From Solobacterium sp. (GTDB lineage Bacteria; Bacillota_I; Bacilli_A; Erysipelotrichales; Erysipelotrichaceae), in contig JAFUGM010000023.1 in the NCBI GenBank assembly GCA_017469355.1, positions 25,594-89,593 on the forward strand: DNA of 64,000 nt, given 5' to 3'. Position 1 is the first letter of the stretch, and each line of letters begins with the position of its first letter. The notes beneath the pieces were generated by a model. The model worked only from the letters and a program-made list of their open reading frames with translations, had not been told where the DNA came from and did no database searches. This document shows, one piece after another, positions 51,764 to 60,014 of this stretch. The translations under genes and the position numbers were made by a program.

Positions 51764-53315
51764 GACATACCCTCCTGATCTCTTCCGGAGTCTGATGAGC
51801 GATGCCGAGCATATAGCGGCCCATCATCTCATCACTGAGTTCACTTGTGTCTTCGAAGTAAGCAGAGATTTCACCGCCGCACATGATAATGAGGCTGTCA
51901 CTGAGTTCCATGACTTCGTTCAGGTCTGCCGATACCAGAAGTACTGCGATTCCAGAACGGGACAGCTCTACCAGCTTCTTGCGGATAAACTCGGTCGCAC
52001 CGACGTCAATACCACGGGTCGGCTGGTCAGCAATGATCAGCTGCGGGGAATTGGAGAATTCCCGGGCAACGACAACCTTCTGAATATTACCACCGGACAG
52101 CATTCCCACCTTCTGATCACGGGACTTGCATAATACGGTATAGTCCTTGATCAGGCGGTCGCTTTCCTCATGAATTGCGTTCATGTCAAACAGAATGCCC
52201 TTGTTAAAGCGAGGATCTGCACAGCGGTCACTGAGAATGTTTTCTTCAATCGAGCCATCGGCTGCGATACCGTATAACATACGGTCTTCCGGAACCAGAG
52301 ACACATGGCGCTCACGCAGCTGATGCTGGTTCATGCCAAGGGTCTGTTCGCCATTGACTTCAATCGTACCCGCATTGGGCGTATTGAATCCAAACAGCAT
52401 ATCCACAAGTTCCTTCTGGCCATTTCCTTCGACACCGGCAATTCCGAGAATCTCACCCTTGCGGACATTGAAGCTGACCTTATTCAGCATCTTCTTGCCC
52501 CACTCGTTGACATACTCAAGATCACGCACCTTCAGCACGGTATCGCTCGGAGCTGCCTTTTCCTTTTCTACAGTCAGGACAACATCACGGCCAACCATGA
52601 GACGGGAAATCTTTTCTTCATCAACTTCGGATGTGTTGTATACACCCATGGAACGGCCGCCGCGCAGAATGGTCATGCGGTCGGTGATTTCCATGATTTC
52701 ATTCAGCTTATGCGAAATGAAGATCAGTGTATAACCCTGATTCTTCAGGTTCTTCAGTTCATGGAACAGTTCCGTTGTCTCCTGGGTTGTAAGAACAGCA
52801 GTCGGTTCATCAAGAATCAGAATCTTCGCACCACGTACCAGTGCTTTGAGAATCTCTACCTTCTGCTTCATTCCAACCGGAATATCCGCAACGCGTGCGT
52901 TGGCATCCACGGGCAGATTGAATTTTTTGGAATATTCCTCTGTGATTTCAACGGCTTTCTTGCCGTCAATCAGAAATCCGGATGTTGTCGGAACCATGCC
53001 GAGAACCATGTTTTCGGCAACTGTCAGACTCGGTACCAGCATAAAGTGCTGGTGAACCATGCCGATTCCCTTGGAGATCGCTACCGTCGGGGAAGAAAGA
53101 TTGACTACTTCACCATTGACCTTGATTTCTCCGGAAGTCGGCTGTTCCAGTCCGAACAGCATTTTCATAAGTGTGGATTTACCGGCGCCGTTTTCACCCA
53201 TCAGAGCGTGAATCTCACCCTTGCGCACATTGAATTCCACATCCTGGTTCGCGACGACGCCGTTGGGATAAACTTTGGTAATCCCATTCATCTGAATGAC
53301 ATATTCTTCACTCAT
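51756..53315 (-). CDS. Nucleoside ABC transporter ATPase, two-domain (NupO/YufO-like)
   Basis: 519 residues: two fused ABC domains, as in sugar and nucleoside importers. First Walker A MGENGAGKSTLMKML near 38, Q-loop GMVHQHFMLVPSL, signature region VGMKQKVEILKALVRGA, Walker B ILILDEPTAVL near 165. Second Walker A GVEGNGQKELVDML near 295 is degenerate, as usual in this family; second signature LSGGNIQKVVVAREF near 405 and Walker B LIIADQPTRGIDVGA near 425. GGAGG lies 9 nt before the ATG. A GC-rich hairpin separates it from the binding-protein gene. Confidence 0.93.
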   Translation of the reverse strand: MSEEYVIQMNGITKVYPNGVVANQDVEFNVRKGEIHALMGENGAGKSTLMKMLFGLEQPTSGEIKVNGEVVNLSSPTVAISKGIGMVHQHFMLVPSLTVAENMVLGMVPTTSGFLIDGKKAVEITEEYSKKFNLPVDANARVADIPVGMKQKVEILKALVRGAKILILDEPTAVLTTQETTELFHELKNLKNQGYTLIFISHKLNEIMEITDRMTILRGGRSMGVYNTSEVDEEKISRLMVGRDVVLTVEKEKAAPSDTVLKVRDLEYVNEWGKKMLNKVSFNVRKGEILGIAGVEGNGQKELVDMLFGFNTPNAGTIEVNGEQTLGMNQHQLRERHVSLVPEDRMLYGIAADGSIEENILSDRCADPRFNKGILFDMNAIHEESDRLIKDYTVLCKSRDQKVGMLSGGNIQKVVVAREFSNSPQLIIADQPTRGIDVGATEFIRKKLVELSRSGIAVLLVSADLNEVMELSDSLIIMCGGEISAYFEDTSELSDEMMGRYMLGIAHQTPEEIRRVCHE

Positions 53316-53358
53316 TCGCTATCGCCTCCCATTAAAAATGAATTTGGATGATAAGACA

Positions 53359-53380
53359 GAGGGGGCATACCAGCCCCCTC
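53359..53380 (-). promoter_or_regulatory. GC-rich intergenic hairpin between bmpA-like gene and ATPase gene
   Basis: Perfect 8-bp stem GAGGGGGC/GCCCCCTC with a 6-nt loop and no T run. It probably protects the 3' end of the binding-protein mRNA, giving it higher levels than the rest. Confidence 0.55.
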
Positions 53381-53407
53381 GTGTTCATTCATTCACAGAT
53401 TGAATTA

Positions 53408-54538
53408 TTACGGACGAACGCTGTCACGTACTGTCTGTGCGTTTTCGTTGCCGTTAGCATCGAATGCGGACGGAACAACTACATCGCCGCTGTTAACATT
53501 GTTGATTGCTGCTTCAACAAGAGCCTTTGTATCATCGCTTGCATACTTGTCATAGTTCTTGTCAGTAACAATGCCTACGCCGCCTTCAGCGATACCGAGG
53601 GAAACCTTCTGACCGAAGTATTCGTTTCCTGCATCCCATTCATCGAATACCCATACGAGGGAGTTTCCAACGTTCTTGAGACCGGAAGTCAGAGTGATCG
53701 CAGCGAGGTCGCTGGAGAATGTGAGTTCCTGGTCGGAGTCAACACCGATGAACCAGCCGTTGCCAGCTTCGAGAATAGCTTCAGCAGCGCCGTTTCCTGC
53801 GTTACCCGCAACACCCCAGATGATATCGCACTTGGAGTCGTTGATCATGGATGCGCCATATTCCTTCGCCTTTGCGGTATCGACATAGTCGGAAGTATAA
53901 CGAACGTCAACCTTGATGTCCGGATCAACAGACTGAGCGCCTGTGATGTATCCGATCATGAAGTCGTTGATAACCGGAGAATCATATCCACCGACAAAGC
54001 CGATGACCTTGTCTGCGTTGATTCCGTCGAGGGAAGTATCGAGTGTCATCGAACCAGCGAATGTACCAACGATGTAGCCGAGGTCATTCTGCTTGTAAAC
54101 GATGTTAACAACGTTTGCGTCTTCACCAGCATAGGTATCATCATCGAAGATGAGATACTTCTGATCCGGATAAGCTTCAGCAACTTCCTTCAGGTTGTCA
54201 GGCATCTGATAAGTACCGCAGATGATGAGATCATATTCACCGGAATCGGATACTTCATACAGTGTGGAGAGCCATTTCGGCTTGTCAGAGTCTGTACCAC
54301 CCATTTCGATGGTGTTCAGAGTAATACGGCCAGCTGCTTCGAGTTCATCGAGGCCGGACTTTGCGGAATCGAAGAAGGACTTGTCGCCGAGGTTGCCGTT
54401 TACCAGATACGCAACATTACGAACATTTCCTGATGCCGCTGCACCGTTGCCAGAAGAAGATCCGGAATCACCAGATCCACATGCGGTAAGACCGGCAACG
54501 AGCGCTAAAGAGATTAAAGCTTTGAACAGTTTATTCAT
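53408..54538 (-). CDS. BMP-family nucleoside-binding lipoprotein
   Basis: 376 residues. Lipoprotein signal with lipobox LTAC (Cys near 20), a Gly/Ser linker, then a periplasmic-binding-protein fold of the BMP/Med family: VAYLVNGNLGDKSFFDSAKS near 42-61, YDLIICGTYQMPD near 103, GFVGGYDSPVINDFMIGY near 180, and FIGVDSDQ near 262. It captures nucleosides outside the cell for the adjacent permease/ATPase. AGGGAGG lies upstream of the ATG. It follows the small cysteine-containing ORF at 54575-54730. Confidence 0.92.
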   Translation of the reverse strand: MNKLFKALISLALVAGLTACGSGDSGSSSGNGAAASGNVRNVAYLVNGNLGDKSFFDSAKSGLDELEAAGRITLNTIEMGGTDSDKPKWLSTLYEVSDSGEYDLIICGTYQMPDNLKEVAEAYPDQKYLIFDDDTYAGEDANVVNIVYKQNDLGYIVGTFAGSMTLDTSLDGINADKVIGFVGGYDSPVINDFMIGYITGAQSVDPDIKVDVRYTSDYVDTAKAKEYGASMINDSKCDIIWGVAGNAGNGAAEAILEAGNGWFIGVDSDQELTFSSDLAAITLTSGLKNVGNSLVWVFDEWDAGNEYFGQKVSLGIAEGGVGIVTDKNYDKYASDDTKALVEAAINNVNSGDVVVPSAFDANGNENAQTVRDSVRP

Positions 54539-54574
54539 ATTTTCCTCCCTAGTTCACGTGCAGTACCTTCCAAA

Positions 54575-54730
54575 TCAACAGCGAATACAATAACCCTGCT
54601 CGGATTGTTCCGGTTCAATGATCATCCTATTTACTGCCTCTTCAGGAAGCGCTTTCACACTAACAACATACCGATTTTCACAAGCAAAGTCAACGCAATC
54701 AGAGTCTTGACTTTTATGACTTTTATGCAT
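54575..54730 (-). CDS. Small cysteine-containing ORF at the head of the nucleoside transporter operon
   Basis: 51 residues, MHKSHKSQDSDCVDFACENR at the start and SEQGYCIRC at the end. Four cysteines as CxxxxC and CxxC could bind a metal. AAGGGAG lies 7 nt before the ATG, an excellent ribosome site, and the stop lies 36 nt before the binding-protein gene. It is long enough to be a real small protein or a leader peptide. A partial cre-like motif (AGGAAGCGCTTTCA, 54644-54657) lies inside it. An in-frame ATG at 54787 lies within the operator and is unlikely to be used. Confidence 0.5.
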   Translation of the reverse strand: MHKSHKSQDSDCVDFACENRYVVSVKALPEEAVNRMIIEPEQSEQGYCIRC

Positions 54731-54766
54731 TGTAAAACTCCCTTTCAGCAATTCTCTTCCTTCTGT

Positions 54767-54788
54767 TATTCTTAATTGGGTACCCAAT
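54767..54788. promoter_or_regulatory. Divergent promoter and perfect palindrome between transporter operon and add
   Basis: ATTGGGTACCCAAT (54775-54788), a perfect 14-bp palindrome. On the plus strand an extended -10 (TGT TATTCT, hexamer 54767-54772) precedes it, so it covers the add transcription start; a repressor site shared by both directions is likely. Confidence 0.6.
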
Positions 54789-54803
54789 GAAAGGAATTGT
54801 GTT

Positions 54804-55826
54804 ATGACTACCTACTCATTTCCGAAGATTGATCTTCATAATCATCTGGATGGAGGCTTCCGTCCGGAAACCCTCTATGAACTCGCAGAGCGATATGGAA
54901 TCCCTGTCGAAGTTCCAACCGTCGAAGAATACCGTGAGCTGACCCGGCATCGGGCCAACTGCGGATCCGTCAATGAATACCTCAAGATGTTTGACTTACC
55001 CACTGCTGTCATGCGTACCGAAGAAGCATTGGAACGGATGACATTTGAGCTTGGGGAAGATCTGTATCATGAAGGTGTTGCCTATGCGGAGATCCGCTTC
55101 GCACCCCAGCAGCACACCCAGGCAGGACTTACACAGGCAGATGCGATTGAAGCGGTGATTGCCGGCGCAAAGCGCGCCATGGACACCTATCCAATCAAGC
55201 TTGGCATTATTGCATGCATGATGTCCTACGGAAGTGAACAGATAAATATGAAGGAGAATCTCGAAACAGCGCAGACCGCTAAACGCTATCTTGGCAAAGG
55301 CTTAGTCGGCGTAGATCTTGCGGGGGCGGAAGGCATTGTGCCATTAGAGAACTTTGCGCCATTATTTGAAACCGCCCGGGAACTAGGGCTTCCCTTTACG
55401 TGTCACGCGGGTGATTCACCAGGACCGGAAACCGTTGAAACTGCGGTAGAACTGTTTGGCGCACATCGCATCGGGCATGGGCATCATGTGTATTTTGATC
55501 CAGAACTCGTAAGAAAGTGTGCCGCTAAGGGAATTACCTTTGAGATCTGCCCTACTTCCAATATCCAGTGTCAAACCGAACCCACCTACGCAAAGCATCC
55601 GGCAAAAAATATGCTGGACATGGGATTAAACGTCACGATTAATACCGATAATCAATTCCTTGCGGGCGTCACTCTCGACAGTGAATATGATCACTGCATT
55701 AATGAAATGGGATTCACCTATGAAGATCTGATTCGTATGAATCTCAATTCGATTAACGCTGCCTTCTGTGATGAAACAATCAAAGCACCGATTCGTTCAG
55801 AACTTCTTCGGCTTCTTGGACAATAA
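54804..55826 (+). CDS. add: Adenosine deaminase
   Basis: 340 residues. Converts (deoxy)adenosine to (deoxy)inosine with zinc. Motifs in order: IDLHNHLDGGFRP at 9-21 (HxH), VAYAEIRFAPQQHT near 93, CHAGDSPGPETVE near 200, HRIGHGHHVYF near 224, ICPTSNIQCQT near 250, and TINTDNQFLAGVTL near 281, where most family members have NTDDP. AAAGGA lies 9 nt before the ATG. Divergent from the nucleoside uptake operon, to which it clearly relates; its inosine would suit the nucleoside hydrolases. Confidence 0.95.
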   Translation: MTTYSFPKIDLHNHLDGGFRPETLYELAERYGIPVEVPTVEEYRELTRHRANCGSVNEYLKMFDLPTAVMRTEEALERMTFELGEDLYHEGVAYAEIRFAPQQHTQAGLTQADAIEAVIAGAKRAMDTYPIKLGIIACMMSYGSEQINMKENLETAQTAKRYLGKGLVGVDLAGAEGIVPLENFAPLFETARELGLPFTCHAGDSPGPETVETAVELFGAHRIGHGHHVYFDPELVRKCAAKGITFEICPTSNIQCQTEPTYAKHPAKNMLDMGLNVTINTDNQFLAGVTLDSEYDHCINEMGFTYEDLIRMNLNSINAAFCDETIKAPIRSELLRLLGQ

Positions 55827-55835
55827 GTATGAAAT

Positions 55836-55864
55836 GGCACCCATTCACTCCGGGTGCCGTTTGA
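55836..55864 (+). terminator. Terminator of add
   Basis: GGCACCC/GGGTGCC stem with a 9-nt loop, followed by GTTTGATT. Confidence 0.7.
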
Positions 55865-55892
55865 TTCATCAGATCATTACATGCACACCTTT

Positions 55893-55926
55893 AAAAAAGC
55901 GATGGTATTCATCTACTCCATCGCTT
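55893..55926 (-). terminator. Terminator of the dCMP deaminase gene
   Basis: AGCGATGG/CCATCGCT stem with a 12-nt loop, then TTTTTT on the minus strand. Confidence 0.85.
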
Positions 55927-55933
55927 ACTTGTT

Positions 55934-56428
55934 TCATATGGTTTCGTTTGGAATCTTTTCTACATTCAGGCGAATGGTGTTTTCAATGCGCACCAGTTCC
56001 ACCCCTGCCGCTTCCAACATCGCCTTGGATGCGATTGTGCCATCCGTTTCGGCATACTTATCGGATTCATAGACAATCCGCGTAATTCCAGACTGAATAA
56101 TTGCCTTGGCGCATTCATTACACGGGAACAGAGATACATAAATCGTGCAGCCATTCACCGGCCGCGGTGCATTCAGAATCGCATTCAGCTCCGCATGAAC
56201 GACATAGAGGTATTTGGTAGAAAGTGCCTTCCCTTCCCGTTCCCAGGGAAACTCATCATCTGAACATCCCTTTGGGAATCCGTTATAACCAACCGAAACC
56301 ACCCTTCGGTTCTGATCAACGATCGCCGCACCCACCTGGGTGTTCGGGTCCTTGGATCGAAGCGCAGAGAGATGGGCAAGGCCCATGAAATACTCATCCC
56401 AGCTGAGTGTATCCTTCCGTTTCGGCAT
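55934..56428 (-). CDS. dCMP deaminase (ComEB-like)
   Basis: 164 residues. Deaminates dCMP to dUMP for dTMP synthesis. Zinc site: VVHAELNAILN near 75 (HAE) and SLFPCNECAKAIIQSG near 98-113 (PCxxC). Other family features: SKDPNTQVGAAIVDQ near 25 and GYNGFPKG near 47. AGGAGG lies 7 nt before the ATG. Encoded after the nucleoside salvage genes, but convergent with add and on its own transcript. Confidence 0.92.
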   Translation of the reverse strand: MPKRKDTLSWDEYFMGLAHLSALRSKDPNTQVGAAIVDQNRRVVSVGYNGFPKGCSDDEFPWEREGKALSTKYLYVVHAELNAILNAPRPVNGCTIYVSLFPCNECAKAIIQSGITRIVYESDKYAETDGTIASKAMLEAAGVELVRIENTIRLNVEKIPNETI

Positions 56429-56530
56429 AGCAGTACCTCCTGATTACCTGATCATTTAAGATGATTCTTATCATACCGTGCAACTCATTCCTTGACCAGC
56501 CAGAACCACTCACCCAATAAGGAAAACTCG

Positions 56531-57835
56531 TTAATTCTTCAAACAGCATAACGGCACAACATATACGCCGTTATCCATCTGGTAGGCAACCTTGTTTTTC
56601 GTAATCACCATCAGAAATGAGAGATTGCCAGTCTTATTGACGTCAATATCTTCCGCAATTCGAATCAGATGTTCGGAAGCGCTACGGATATCCTCTTCGC
56701 CGCCAAGCTTAATCTCGATCAACGCCCATGAACCATCATTAAACTGTATTACGGCATCTGCTTCCCGGCGTTTTGAATCCCGATATTTATATACATGCGC
56801 ACCCATGGTATCTGCGTAAACCCGAAGGTCATGAATCACCAGAGACTCAAACAGCAACCCAAACGTTGTAATGTCCTTAAATAACCCTTCTGGCGTCAAA
56901 CCAAGTGCTGCTGCGCCAATGGAGGGATCGGTAAAATGTCTTGTGTTCTTTGTCCGGATTGCGGTTCTGCTTCTGAGATTTGGATTCCATGCGGGAAGTT
57001 CTTCAATCACATACAGATTCCGCAGGGCATTCAGATACTTTCCGAACACATCTTTATCAAATGTCTCATCACCTGTTGACACATCTTCAAGGAGCGTTGT
57101 TTCTGAAGCAGCGATGGAAACATTTCTTGCGTACGAACGCATCAGCTTCCTTGCCTTCTGTTCATCTTTCCTCAAAGGGATGTCCTTCAGGGACCAGATA
57201 TCATCTGTCACAACGACTTCGTAGTAATCAATGGCCTGTGCCAGAGAAACATCCCTGTCTTTTCCAATCGCAACCGGCCATCCGCCCCTGCAGATATAAT
57301 ATGCATAATCATTTATATCCTTCTTAGAAACCGCATTAGAAAATCTACCCAGTTTCAGATCCTGTATCGACACTGTTCCATTACTGTCACCTGTTTCATA
57401 GAGTGACATGGTTCTCATCATTTTACGTATGATTCGGCCATTCCCGGTATGTCGGCTGTTCACATCATCCATATCATTCCTCGTTCGATCTGTTGTGCTG
57501 CCCGTCAAAATATACTGTCCAAATTCACCGGTCTTATCCACTTCATACTTCACCTGATCCCAGATAAAGGAAACATGCTGCCATTCATCGATCAGGATTG
57601 GCTTTGGCCCATAATTAAGAAAATGAGAAGGAGAAATCTTTGCGAGCTCAATAAACTCATTTCTCGATTCCAGCGGCATCAGATCAATGACTGTGTTAGC
57701 ATATCGATTCGCTGTGGTGGATTTTCCACACCATTTCGGCCCAACAATCACAAGTGCGCCTTTACTGCGCAGGGTAAACTCAACTGTCGTATCAAACAGT
57801 CGTTTCATATAATTCTGATTGCTCATTGATCTCAT
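56531..57835 (-). CDS. AAA_14/DUF4143 ATPase
   Basis: 434 residues. N-terminal AAA_14 ATPase with Walker A VIVGPKWCGKSTTANRY near 30-46, Walker B KPILIDEWQHVSF near 77, and sensor ILTGSTTDR near 108; C-terminal DUF4143 domain from about 195 with a nuclease-like pattern (READAVIQF then WALIEIKLGG near 365-385, D...ExK). Widespread in accessory genome regions; role not established. GGAAAGTGAG lies before the ATG at 57835; internal ATGs at 57826 and 57808 are less likely. Upstream lie four ATCGGAAG repeats at exact 23-bp spacing. Confidence 0.83.
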   Translation of the reverse strand: MRSMSNQNYMKRLFDTTVEFTLRSKGALVIVGPKWCGKSTTANRYANTVIDLMPLESRNEFIELAKISPSHFLNYGPKPILIDEWQHVSFIWDQVKYEVDKTGEFGQYILTGSTTDRTRNDMDDVNSRHTGNGRIIRKMMRTMSLYETGDSNGTVSIQDLKLGRFSNAVSKKDINDYAYYICRGGWPVAIGKDRDVSLAQAIDYYEVVVTDDIWSLKDIPLRKDEQKARKLMRSYARNVSIAASETTLLEDVSTGDETFDKDVFGKYLNALRNLYVIEELPAWNPNLRSRTAIRTKNTRHFTDPSIGAAALGLTPEGLFKDITTFGLLFESLVIHDLRVYADTMGAHVYKYRDSKRREADAVIQFNDGSWALIEIKLGGEEDIRSASEHLIRIAEDIDVNKTGNLSFLMVITKNKVAYQMDNGVYVVPLCCLKN

Positions 57836-57881
57836 CTCACTTTCCTGTGATATACGTCTATTTTTTACTAATATAACTTAA

Positions 57882-57958
57882 ATCGGAAGAAAAATCACTT
57901 TTAGATCGGAAGTTTGTGAGGTTTTTGATCGGAAGAATATTACGTTTTAAATCGGAAG
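57882..57958. repeat. Four direct repeats of ATCGGAAG with 23-bp period
   Basis: Copies at 57882, 57905, 57928 and 57951, each followed by 15 variable AT-rich bases; a preceding A/T-rich stretch (consensus TTTWR) is also conserved. They lie 47-123 bp upstream of the AAA_14/DUF4143 ATPase gene. A possible minus-strand -10, TATATT, lies between the array and the gene. They look like binding sites on one helix face (about 2.2 turns) rather than a CRISPR. Confidence 0.85.
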
Positions 57959-57982
57959 ATTGTAAAAATAAGCAACAAACAC

Positions 57983-58242
57983 ACAAGCCTTATGAATGTT
58001 GTGATCAATTGCAATTCACTCAGCTTTTATAACATGCGGGTAACAGGCTTGTTTGTAAGTATTCTGGTCAATATGGCTGTCCAGCTTGGATGACAAAACC
58101 GGTTCCGGTGTCATCACATTATCTTTTATATTGCCAGTATGGAACAAAACATCTTAATGAAGAATTCAGATGTTTGATGTGTCATTAAGAAAGGCATGAT
58201 CGCAACCGATATCCTGGGAACACCGATCATCATGCCGTTTTT
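57983..58242 (+). ncRNA. Candidate structured RNA (nested hairpins ending in a terminator)
   Basis: No gene in this stretch. Successive inverted repeats: ACAAGCCT/AGGCTTGT (57983-57990 with 58045-58052) enclosing ATGTT/AACAT (57996-58000, 58031-58035) and GTGA/TCAC; GCTG/CAGC (58076-58085); GATGACA/TGTCATC with an inner CCGG/CCGG (58089-58115); TCTTAATGA/TCATTAAGA (58152-58160, 58182-58190); and GGCATGAT/ATCATGCC (58193-58200, 58229-58236) followed by GTTTTT. The last favours plus-strand transcription, though it could also end the rhomboid transcript from the other side. Confidence 0.4.
58193..58242. terminator. Intrinsic terminator, probably bidirectional
   Basis: GGCATGAT/ATCATGCC stem with a structured loop; GTTTTT follows on plus and TTTCTT on minus. 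It is 60 nt past the rhomboid stop. Confidence 0.65.
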
Positions 58243-58301
58243 ATAATAATCACTTATAAACCTGAGCCCTTCAGTCTTAAGGCTATCAGCTCTCATACAT
58301 A

Positions 58302-59111
58302 CTATCGAAACAGCAGTTCCAGATAGCTGATGTCATACCGTTTATCAAGCCGTTCTGCAAGATTTGACACATAACTGCTCATTCCATGGTTCTTTTCAAA
58401 CTCCAGAATATTGAAGTCTGTTTTCAGGTAGTAATTGTCCTGTGATAAATCCATGGATCTTCTGCATGCCACGACAGATATTACGCATAATACAGCTAAC
58501 GCCACAAGCGCATTCCGTTTGACGTCTTGGGCCTCTTTGCGTGGATTCAAACACATGATCAGTAATAATCCGGTGATTGCCCCTCCAAAATGTGCCCGCC
58601 AGGCAACTCCTGGAAGGAAGTTAATTAAGAGGTTCATCACAACCGTTTGAATTACCCCATACCGTACCTGTGGATTCTTCATAGCTCCCGCCTCACTTAC
58701 AAGGTAGATATATGCCGCCAGACACCCATACAAACCGCCGGAAAGGCCAACTCCTACAGTATTGCCCGAGGTACAGAACAGAAAAACAGAACCTCCGATG
58801 ACCGAACCAAATAACAGGATACAGAACTTTAATGGTTTTAATGCCGGTTCAAGAACCCGTCCAAGTACCGAAAGACTCATCATATTCACAAACAGATGGA
58901 TCACAGACACATGAACAAAACCTACGGTCAATAACCGCCACCACTCTCCTGCCGCAATGAATGCTTTATAGTAGGCACCTAACAGAATCGCCAGTTCGGT
59001 TTGAGACAGCGACGAAGGAGCCAGTTGAATGACTCCGGTAACGAAAATACATACCGCACTGATCACAAAGGACGCAGGTTGGGTACGATATGGTCTCTGT
59101 CTAACGCTCAT
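58302..59111 (-). CDS. Rhomboid-family intramembrane serine protease
   Basis: 269 residues, about six to seven membrane segments. Catalytic Ser in GVGLSGGLYGCLAAY near 125-139 (GxSG), catalytic His in AWRAHFGGAITGLL near 175-188, and the HLFVNM-type motif IHLFVNMMSLSVLG near 70-83 that supports the oxyanion hole. It cleaves membrane proteins within the bilayer; substrates unknown. The soluble C-terminal tail of about 45 residues is basic/acidic mixed. The ATG overlaps the rluD stop by 11 nt. Last gene of lspA-rluD-rhomboid. Confidence 0.9.
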   Translation of the reverse strand: MSVRQRPYRTQPASFVISAVCIFVTGVIQLAPSSLSQTELAILLGAYYKAFIAAGEWWRLLTVGFVHVSVIHLFVNMMSLSVLGRVLEPALKPLKFCILLFGSVIGGSVFLFCTSGNTVGVGLSGGLYGCLAAYIYLVSEAGAMKNPQVRYGVIQTVVMNLLINFLPGVAWRAHFGGAITGLLLIMCLNPRKEAQDVKRNALVALAVLCVISVVACRRSMDLSQDNYYLKTDFNILEFEKNHGMSSYVSNLAERLDKRYDISYLELLFR

Positions 59112-60012
59112 GAGTTCTTACCAATTCCAGCAGCGTTTCAAAGTACTCCGGTAAGGGAGCCTCAAAGGTCATCTCTTTCCCGGTAGAAGGATGAATCAAA
59201 GAAAGCTTATAGGCATGTAATGCCTGACCCTGGGTATCCATCAGCTTACAGGAACTCCCATAAACCGTATCTCCGGTAACGGGATGATGAATATAGCTCA
59301 TGTGCACACGGATCTGATGCGTGCGGCCGGTTTCCAGGCGGCAGTCAGCTAAGGTATAGCCGTCAAAGCGTTCCTTTACGGTAAAGTGCGTCCGGGCATC
59401 CTTACTGTTTTTATCAATGACCGTCATCTTCTTACGGTCTCTTGGATCCCGTCCGATCGGCGCATCAATTAACCCCTCTTCATGATCGATGACCCCATCG
59501 CACAGCGCAAGATACTCCCGGTGACAGGTCTTATCTTCCAGCTGTTTGGCAATGGCACGATGTGCCATATCATTCTTACATGCGACAAGACACCCGGTGG
59601 TATCCTTGTCAATGCGATGAACAATCCCCGGGCGCAGAACACCGTTAATACCAGAGAGATCCTGACAATGATAAAGCAGTGCATTGACTAATGTCCCGGA
59701 ACTTACGCCTGCGGCAGGATGAACTACCATTCCCTTGGGTTTATTAATGACGATGATATCGCTGTCTTCATAAAGGATATCCAACGGGATATTTTCCGCC
59801 TGCACATCCAGCGGAACTTCTTCCGGAATCTCTGCGGAAATGACATCTCCCGATTCCAGTTTCAATGCGCTTTTCGCCGGCTTTCCGTTGACGGTAACCT
59901 TCCCTTCCGAACAGAGTGACTGAACCCTGGTACGGGAAAGATCAGTATGTTCTGAAAGATATTTATCAAGACGGACTCCTTCCGTCTCTGCGATCCATTG
60001 TAATGTTTCCAT
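59101..60012 (-). CDS. RluD-type large-subunit rRNA pseudouridine synthase
   Basis: 303 residues. N-terminal S4 RNA-binding domain (VRLDKYLSEHTDLSRTRVQS near 12-31), then the catalytic domain with the Asp in HRIDKDTTGCLVACKND near 132-148, IVINKPKGMVVHPA near 88, and the late RTHQIRVHMSYIHHPVTGD near 230. RluA/RluD/YlyB family; the exact uridines are not deducible. Start at ATG 60012, 2 nt after the lspA stop; a longer frame from 60081 lies in lspA. Confidence 0.92.
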   Translation of the reverse strand: METLQWIAETEGVRLDKYLSEHTDLSRTRVQSLCSEGKVTVNGKPAKSALKLESGDVISAEIPEEVPLDVQAENIPLDILYEDSDIIVINKPKGMVVHPAAGVSSGTLVNALLYHCQDLSGINGVLRPGIVHRIDKDTTGCLVACKNDMAHRAIAKQLEDKTCHREYLALCDGVIDHEEGLIDAPIGRDPRDRKKMTVIDKNSKDARTHFTVKERFDGYTLADCRLETGRTHQIRVHMSYIHHPVTGDTVYGSSCKLMDTQGQALHAYKLSLIHPSTGKEMTFEAPLPEYFETLLELVRTHER

Positions 60013-60014
60013 AA

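Noticed and set aside
52305..54433. Two long plus-strand frames over the nucleoside transporter genes
   Set aside because: Both lie antisense to well-supported ABC ATPase and BMP genes and contain no recognisable domain.
54539..54803. Purine riboswitch in front of the nucleoside transporter or add
   Set aside because: No guanine/adenine aptamer core or three-way junction was recognisable; the space is filled by a small ORF and a palindrome.
57882..57958. CRISPR array
   Set aside because: The conserved unit is only 8 bp with 15-bp intervals and four copies; no cas genes are nearby.
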